From NCBI GenBank assembly GCA_963989385.1, contig OZ022509.1:79134667-79198666 (forward strand): a stretch of DNA of 64,000 nucleotides, given 5' to 3'. This document shows positions 37,901-46,900 of the stretch, piece after piece (position 1 is the stretch's first letter; the number at the start of each line of letters is the position of its first letter). The stretch is from Ctena decussata. Its lineage: Eukaryota > Mollusca > Bivalvia > Lucinida > Lucinidae. The notes beneath the pieces are model-generated. The model did no database searches, was not told the DNA's origin, and saw only the letters and a program-made list of their open reading frames with translations. The position numbers and the translations under genes are program-made.

Positions 37901-40900
37901 GTACATTTGTTCGAAAATCCCTTTGAAACTTCACCGATGTTTTGGCCATGCTCTGTAGATGTGCATATCATTTGCACATTATTTCCAAATTAATTTTTGC
38001 CACTTTTTTCAAGTGTTACTTGGTCAATTTTTCATATAATATTTTCTATAGTGGGTGTCTTGTGAGCACAACCACTCTTACATTTGTTGGACATTCCTTT
38101 TGAAACTTCACAGATGTTTTGGTAACGGTCTGAAAATACGCATATTGTTTGCACATAATTCTAAGATTATTTTTTGCCACCTTTTTCACATATTTAACTT
38201 TGTCATATTTATCACACCTGTGTTAGCATGGGCGATATAGTTTTCAATACCAAGTGTAACTCGTGACTAAATCCCCGCAGGTGCGACACCGCTTTCCGCG
38301 GATTTCTTGTTTAACACTGCAGAGGGGTGACAGATTAAGTTTTTGATCTTTGTTAACAGACACAGACTTCAAGCTCTCGATTGTTGGCATGTCTATTTCT
38401 TTGTCCAACTGCATGTTTTTTCGTTTGCAACAGGGGGATTGCCAAAGAACACTCCGCATTGTACGGCATGCGCAGTCCGATTTGAATTATTGTTAACATC
38501 GGGGTGTACGGCGAGCGTTAAGCTTTCAGACTACTCTTCTGTTTAAGGCTTTCTTTGTTGCCATTTTGTCCTGACTTGAATTATATGTTGCGAAATGATA
38601 AAAAAAGTGTTTTCTTTTTTGGATTTGTCAGAAGAAAAGAACTTATACGAGTGAAGAGTAAGACATTTCTTTTTATAAGTAAATGAAAATTTTTTGTGTC
38701 TATTAATTAATTCGCCAAAAATATATGATGGTAGTGGATGTACTCATCTGTAGTGCGAATAAGAGAATTTCGACACAATTATCTCAAAGAACTGAGACCC
38801 GTCCTACATACGATAGTGCCTTGTATAAGTTTCTTACTCAGATCAGTAAGTGTCTGTCACCAGTTCTAAAGTTATACTCCAGAAAGGCTTTCTGCATCAG
38901 TTATACGTAGGGCATTGATAACACCATAATCTATGCTGCAGTACAGCTAATACGAAAACATTTATTTTGGATTGTGTGGACTACATACAGCAGCGATACA
39001 GATAAAACGAAAATGTGAACTACAATCAACAGCGATACAGCTAACACAAAATTTGTATTTTTGATACCATATAAGAAACAAATTTCGTTGTGTAAACAAT
39101 ATCAAACTGCACATGCCAGTTTAGATGACAGAATGCATTATTGCGCCGATAGTAAAATCAATGAGAATGTAACCCGCACCTCGTACCAGAACTGCTAAAT
39201 ACACACAAGCCGACGTTCTAGTTATCACACAACATATCAAAGTAAGGGACTAGCGTATACGTAAACGAAGTAGCAGTTCAAATTTGGGCGAGACATCTAG
39301 AAATTTACAATAAAAAAAATCAGTAAAAATAGAAACTCTCAAAATATCAAGTATCATTTGATCAGTCGAATCAGACATACACTACTACACATACAAAAGC
39401 TATCGCAACATTTAAAGTGAAAAATGTGATGCCCACACGCAATATTTTTGTGAAGTGCGATTTCAACCCTATTTCTATTCGTCTGTCTGTGGTATTGCAT
39501 ACTTGAAGAATATAAAGTATGAAATGACAAGCAATAATATTAGAACAATATCTCAGACAAACTTTTTTGTACCACTTATAAAGCCACAGGTTAAATAAGA
39601 TACCGAAAAAAACTTTTAGCACGAAGGTGCACATGGGCAACTATTTCTGACATTTCACACCTTTTTCATATCTGGATTCTCACCTTTTCCCTTGCATCGG
39701 CTGCAGCATTACCTGTCGACTGCCATATTATTTTTATATGGAAGTTTAATGGATAGACTTATTTGAATCATCAAAACCTTACTTTTTATTAAACTTAGAA
39801 TATTTGTCCTGATATAATTAAAAAAAACTTTTTATTAGCTTTCTAATGACATAAAATTTAAGTCATTTGGACTGAATTTGCTTCTCTCAAAAACGAGTCA
39901 AAGGCGACCCCTATCATTTCTTATCGAAATATATAAGAAGCACAGGAGAAATCCCAAAACTTGTAGGACCCTAGCCCCTTTTGACACATAATAACATGCT
40001 ATTCCTTTTGTTTGTCAATATTTGTCCTCATACCAAAGATACAAGAATAAAAGTCACGCATTTTTTAAAAAAAAGTTTATTGTTCTGATCCAATATTTTG
40101 TCCAGTCAAATTGTTACTTTCTAACATTGTTCAGCAAAATATTTTTAACTTCTACACGTCGTGTGTAAAGTCGCTGTGGGCAGGTATGTGAGTATGAATT
40201 TATGTGATGACAAATGTGCGCCATAAAATTGTTTTTTGAAATGCATATTATGTTTGACCCTGATGTTGTTACATTTAGACATTTACATTTTTGATGCACT
40301 TACTGAAAAACCCTATAGTAAACTATTGGAACGTAATGTAGTTTACATTCCAATAATTACATTGAGACACGCAACGTAAATGACGTCAAAATAAACAATG
40401 GGTCTCTGTAATATGATTGGACGTCGGCGACGATAGGATGTCATTGACGCTGTTCCGCTGTTACCAGAAAAACTGCGTGTTAATGTTTTACTGCTGCAAT
40501 TTTAGAGCTAATATAAGATTTTTCATCACGGCTTTGAACGAAACGAATGTAAATATAAGCAAAGAACTTAATTTTTCTGATGTTTATTGACGTGTAAACT
40601 ACATTGGGTCACTAGCAAAATTTACATGAACCCCTTCGGGTTTCATTCACTTTGCACGCGACCCAATGTAGTTTACACTTCGATAAACCTCAGAAAAATG
40701 AAATTCATCCCTTAAGTAACATAAGTATAATAATTTGAATTTGAATTTTGAATATAGTAATGAATCAATGAAGGGATTTCCATTTTTTTTTTGTTTATTT
40801 TATTATTATTATTTTTTGAATATCAACATGATAAAGGAGATTTTGCACGCATAATAAATAGCTGATAGTTAATTGAATTTTGTTAGTTATATATAATTTC

Positions 40901-43900
40901 GTTAATTTCATAATTCGTGTTGGCCGACATTTCTGCAATTTCATTCTGAGACGGTAAAAATCAAACCTTTTAAACCTTCACAGGACAACCAAGCCTATAG
41001 TTAAACAAACAGATTAAGTTTTCAATAATATGTAAAGTAATTGAACAGCTGTTTGTTTGTCACATAATTGTATCCTTACTATTGACAGAGTTGGATACTC
41101 TGACTGATCTGAGCCTTCGCTGGACTCTGGCTTTCGTCACAATGAAGCAAACCCTTATTTTCAAGAATAAAGGCACTTGTAAGGTGACTACTATTCGCCT
41201 TTAATTGCAACATTTAATTGTCGACATAATATCTAAACAAACCGGGCACACATCTTAATCTGCTGAGCTACTTGCGCTCCAAAGGTGCTTGAGTTTCTCT
41301 CGTTTAAACCAAGTTTGGACAAAGTGCGTAACGTTGTGAAAACACGTATACATGCATTCTTTCATTACGCCATGTGCGTCATATGCGAATTGTGAAAACT
41401 AAAACCAAACCGCAAGTTTCAAAGTATTTGCTTTTTCAGTCTCAAGATTCTCAGGGTTCATAGACCATAAATTCGAAAAGGGAAAACTTTAATATGACCC
41501 GCTTCCGACATCAAAGACTCTCACAAAATGGTACAAATACAATGTACAGGCGTAGGGTCCCATTCGTTGTCACGTTTTTCTTACACTGTATCACTCGACA
41601 GGTAACCAGGAATGGAAAATGTATTTTGTTAAGATCAGTACACATTTTATCACCAAACATTTGTATTTAACTTTCGGCGGTGGCATTTTAATTATTGTTG
41701 TCCAAACAAATCAACAATTCAAATGCTTATTTGTTAATTGCATGTACATTTTCTAGTCGTCCGCCGTTATTGTTGCACTTTTGCGCAAATCGGGCAGTTG
41801 TCTCGATGAATTACATATCACACGGTTGATCTGCCGATTTCACACTTAATTAGCACTCTCCCTAAGAATCAGGCAGGTAGAAAAGGTGATAAGAGACTTT
41901 TTCAGAATACCAAAAATGTTTAGTGCATTTGTTTCTTTATGTCAAAACAGTCACAAAGTCAAAAGGAAAGTGTGATTATCACATCGTTGCCATGGCAACG
42001 GCTGATAGAAGTTTTTGCCTCCAGAAGCAGGGTTTCTTATTTTTGAAACATGACAAAGTATACATTTTGAAGCCTATAAATCAGATCGATTTTAAATAGT
42101 CATATAAATTAATCTATTAGATAAAATTAAGTCATGTATGAGCTTTTATTAGCATGCATCAGAAATTAAATACAAATACACAGAATGTGTTTCTATGGTA
42201 ACCAACAGGAACAATGTCAAGCAAATTTTCTGCTGGCTGAAAACAAGGAATTTAAATCTCAATTATCTCGCAACAACAAAGCTAGGATGCATGGAGTGAA
42301 TATATGATGCATACACTAGGGTCTTGTGTTGGTAACGAAAAAATAAAAAAGTTTTACAATGTTGCATTTTACTGGTTCCCATGGCTACAAAAGTGGTCCC
42401 TGTTCATTGAAATTGAAAAAATATCATAATTTGAAGCAGAAAATCTCGCAACAGAAAAGCTAGGATGCAAGGAGTGTGCATATGATGCATACACTAGGGA
42501 CTTGTGTTAGTAATGAAAAAAAATAGAAAGTTTTACAATGTTGCATTTTCCTGGTTTCCAGGGCGACCAAAGTGGTCCCTAGTCATTAAAACTGAAAAAA
42601 TGTCATAATTTTTAGAAGAAAATCTCCCATAAATCCATACTTATGTAAATCATTTGACATGCTAAATCAAACTTCAATGCTTACTTGCTAAGTAGAACAC
42701 ATTACTTTTTTATTTTTTTATCTTAATTTGGTTTCCATGGCAACTTGAATCACGGTACTATCATTAAAATGCACTTCCTTTTAATTAGCACTTTCCCAAA
42801 GTGTCAGGCAGATGGTGATAAGCGACTAGTCACAGAAATTGTTGCTTTTACCTGCATTTCATCAGACTCCAAGAAAAACTTTAACAGCACAAAGCATATC
42901 CTATTTCTGTCAGTGGTGGCCATGGAAACAAGATTTAAAAAAATATCGCGAAGACTGGACAAGAATTCTAAATGAGAACACTTAAAATCAACACTTTTCA
43001 GCTTGACTGTTGGGCTATGAAATACTTTTTTTTAAAGTTTATCCCTCTTCTCATCAAATGAACTGCTTGAGCATGTTTATCCAACGGAGGAAAACAACTT
43101 ATCTTTTCACTGTGTTGCTAAGCAACGTTAAGGTCACCATAGATACACATTTAATACACCATCAAAATTGGCCATTTTCTAAACAAATTATCAGCTAACA
43201 GCAAAGGTGTGTGTGAACAATTCTCACAAGGTCCAGATTAACTGAATCTGTTTTGCCAATATCAAAAATAAGAAGCTTAACAATCTTCTTACTTTACGTT
43301 ACCATGGCGACAAAATCGGTGAAACGTCAGTGAATTTGCCTTTAAACCAGTTTTTCATAGCAAATTATCTATAGTCTGTTTGCTCCCAAATGCAAACGGC
43401 ATCCCCAGTGTTTTCTCAAAATTTGTGAGAGGTAGAAGATTTTCGAATTGCTCATGCTTAATTTTCATCCTATACATAATAAAATCATAATTTTGCAGAA
43501 ATGAGTAAACTTTGGCTGTTGGAATTCCCGTTTAGTGTTACGTATTAGAGGATGTGACCAATGTATGCTATCCCTAGAACAAAATTTGCATAATTAATTG
43601 AAATTTTATTTTGAATCCATTTTTTCTACTTTTTGTTTCACCCATATATTATCAAATTTTAAAACATACACTTTTAACTCGCAAAATCATATAATATTTC
43701 AATGTTAATTTACAACAACATATCACCTGACCAGTGATATCATGCGTTACGCATGCGTGTACTTGAATACATTTCACTATTTCATTCATATACGCCCACA
43801 CATGTAGTAAACAGCGAGTTTACGCTATTGCCTATCAAGAATATTTTGGCTGTTCTAACAAGCATACGACGCCCTTCAGTGAAATTGCTCAGTTTTTGCA

Positions 43901-46900
43901 TTACTGTTAATGGAAAATATTTTACAAAAGCATCCAAAATTAGGGATTTTTCGTAATCTGTTATGTATAGTTATCGGAATCATTTGGACATTAGAACTTT
44001 TTATGGAACTTTCATCGTTTTGGAGAAAATAAGCGAAATCCCGTTTGCACTTGGGAGCAAACAGACTGTACCTCCAGTTAAGGATGATATAAACAATAAA
44101 TATAAACTTCAAATAACCTACATCTGGTTTACCAATGTTATAAACAAAGAGTAATATAATGCTCGAAAGTTTCGTTACCATGGTAACGCAAATATTAAAT
44201 TGTCATCATCATTATATTAATACGACATTTTTAAAGCCCATTATTTCTGTTTATTAAGGTGCTCATTTGCGATTCCTATTCAGTTTTATTTTTACACACA
44301 CCAGAAAACAGACGTGGAATGTTGCAAATTTACGTTACCATGGCAACCCAAACAGCAAATTGTCACCAATTTTGCGTAAAAACAGCATATTTAAAGCACA
44401 TTATTTCTTTTCATCAAAGGTGTATATATGAATTTCCCATTAAATTTAAATAACATTCATTTCTTTTTTCCAGATCAAAAATAAAAGTTATACATTGTTC
44501 TAAATTTGCGTTACCATATTAACCAAAATGTGAAACAATCACCAATGTTACATAAAAGGAGCATAATTACAGCATTTTTTTTGCCCCACGAAGAAACTTC
44601 GGGTGGTATATTAAAATCGCACCGTCCGTCCGTCAGTCCGTCTTTCCGTCCGTCCGTTACAAATCATGTCTCAGCTATAACTTAAGAACTTCTGAAGCAA
44701 ATTTGATGAAACTTCAAAGATAGATAAAGCATAATATGAAGGTGTGTCGCGCACAAGACTTAGGTCCTACACCAAAGGTCAAGGCCACAATTGGGTCAGA
44801 GGTCCAATTGTGTCTTAAATTCGTGTCTCAGTGATAACTTTAAAACTACTGAAGCAAATCTGATGAAACATCACATATAGATAAAGCCTAACGAGAAGGT
44901 GTGTCGCGCACAAGACTTAGGTCCCTACACCCAAGGCCAAGGCCACAGTTGGGACAGAGGTCAAATTGTGTCTCGAAATCGTGTCTCAGCGATAACTTAT
45001 AAATTACTGAAGCAAATTGAATGAAACTTCACAGAAAGATGAAACAGAATCAGTACCATGTGTTAAATATGCAACCCCACTTCCGGATTTCATTATTTAA
45101 GTAAAAGCGCTCTGTATCAGGTATTCTAACGTTTGTTTTTCAGTTCTGTGACCGATCTGGTCATTTGCAAAATAGCTGTTGGCCCAACATATAAATAATG
45201 ATATATGAAACTTTTGTTAATGACCGTCGACCGAGCTGTCGATTGTCTCGGTCGACAGCCAATTTTGTATGTATGATAACTGATTGGCTCGGTCGACAGC
45301 AAAGGCGGGGAAATCGTTTTTACCGCTTTGATTTTTCTGGCCTAACATTTTGAGCCGCCTGTTCTTTTATTAAACCGTTTAATAACTGCTCGCTTCATTT
45401 CCCTATCATTATTTGGAGAATGTAGTATATCAAACTAAACCCGTTTAGAATCCTTGTAAGTGCTTATTAAAAACTAATTAAGGGGCTCATGGGTTCATGA
45501 TACCACTTCTTAACAACAATCAACTTGCAATGGATAATTGTTTTTCTCTTATTGACAGAAAAAGTTCAAAAGTTACAACAGTTACAACAATACTTAAAAG
45601 ACGGATATGATGATAAGTTAAACGTCCCCGTTCTATCTACCTGCCATGGACTCCCAATCTCAGAGATATTTATGCCTGTCATCCTTACCAAAGATACGGA
45701 AACTGCTGATCAAGGACAGGGAAAAGGAAAAACGGGGAAACTACGCTCTTATAAATCTACAATCACGGGAGCGGGCAAAAGCGAGAAATTAAGCTCTTAT
45801 AAACAATTATTCTTTAAAGAAAATGCCTTACACAAGAAGATATTTTTACTTGGGAAGGCTGGAGCAGGTAAATCGACGTTTTGCCAACATCTCACCTTAT
45901 ATGGTGCAATGATGAAGTGTCCCCACAGTTTGTCGATGCTGAAGTTTTGAAGCTGTTTCGTTACCTATTTCATGTATCTTGTAGGTTTGCTGAAGCAACA
46001 GAGTCAGTATTTGACATGATCTGTAATCAGTTATTCTGTGAAAATGATGAGATGATAAAGTTTGCGTGTGAAGTACTGAAGAATAAACCTGATGAATGTC
46101 TTGTGGTAGTAGATGGCATTGACGAATGGAAAGGTTCCGCTACTAAAGCAACAGGTAGAAGAGGTGATATTCCTGGTCTTCCAAGCAGAAAGGGGCTCGA
46201 AGATTGCGTTGTATTGTCTACATCCCGGCCTGAGAGAATTCACATGTTACCGGAAAAGCTTGATAAAACGTGTATTGTATTGGAATTGCATGGAATAGAA
46301 AATTCTGAAAAGTTGATACGTTCTTTATTAGAAATAATAGAGTATCCTGACCCTGACAAGTCATGCTCAGAGTTTTTATTTCAGATTCGACGAAGTAACA
46401 TGACTGATCTGATACAATTTCCTCTGATGCTGATTAATGCACTTAATATCTGGGATATGAACGGTACTCTTAGTAGCTCAATGTCTGTAAACTACAGCAA
46501 TATGGTGGAGGGATTGTTTTTACGTGCAAAAGATGCAAACCGAATAGAAGAACTTGAGCAAAATAGAAGAAAGTACACCTCTGCTGAACTACCTAATTGC
46601 TGTCTTTACACGGATTTGTGTAAACGAAATGCAGACCTTATCATAAACCTGGGTAAGTTAGCATTTGACCTACTATTCGGGGATGATCAAAATTCCTCAC
46701 TGATGTTTTCAGAAAAACAAGCCAGGAAGTATTTACCCGAGAATGACCTTAAAACTTGTTTAGCTGTAGGAATTCTGTCTAAAGCACAAACAATTAGCAG
46801 AAGTAATAGGAAAGTTGCAAGTTTTTCATTTTGTCATAAAACATTTCAGGAATATCTGGGTGCATTGTGGTTAGCAACAGAGCAGTCTAACATACGGCAG

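Noticed and set aside
45868..45929. A micro-intron (GTAAAT to CCACAG) that could mend the NACHT frame
   Set aside because: Donor phase 1 and acceptor phase 0 do not agree, the length of about 60 bp is unlikely, and it would remove the Walker A Lys and Ser.
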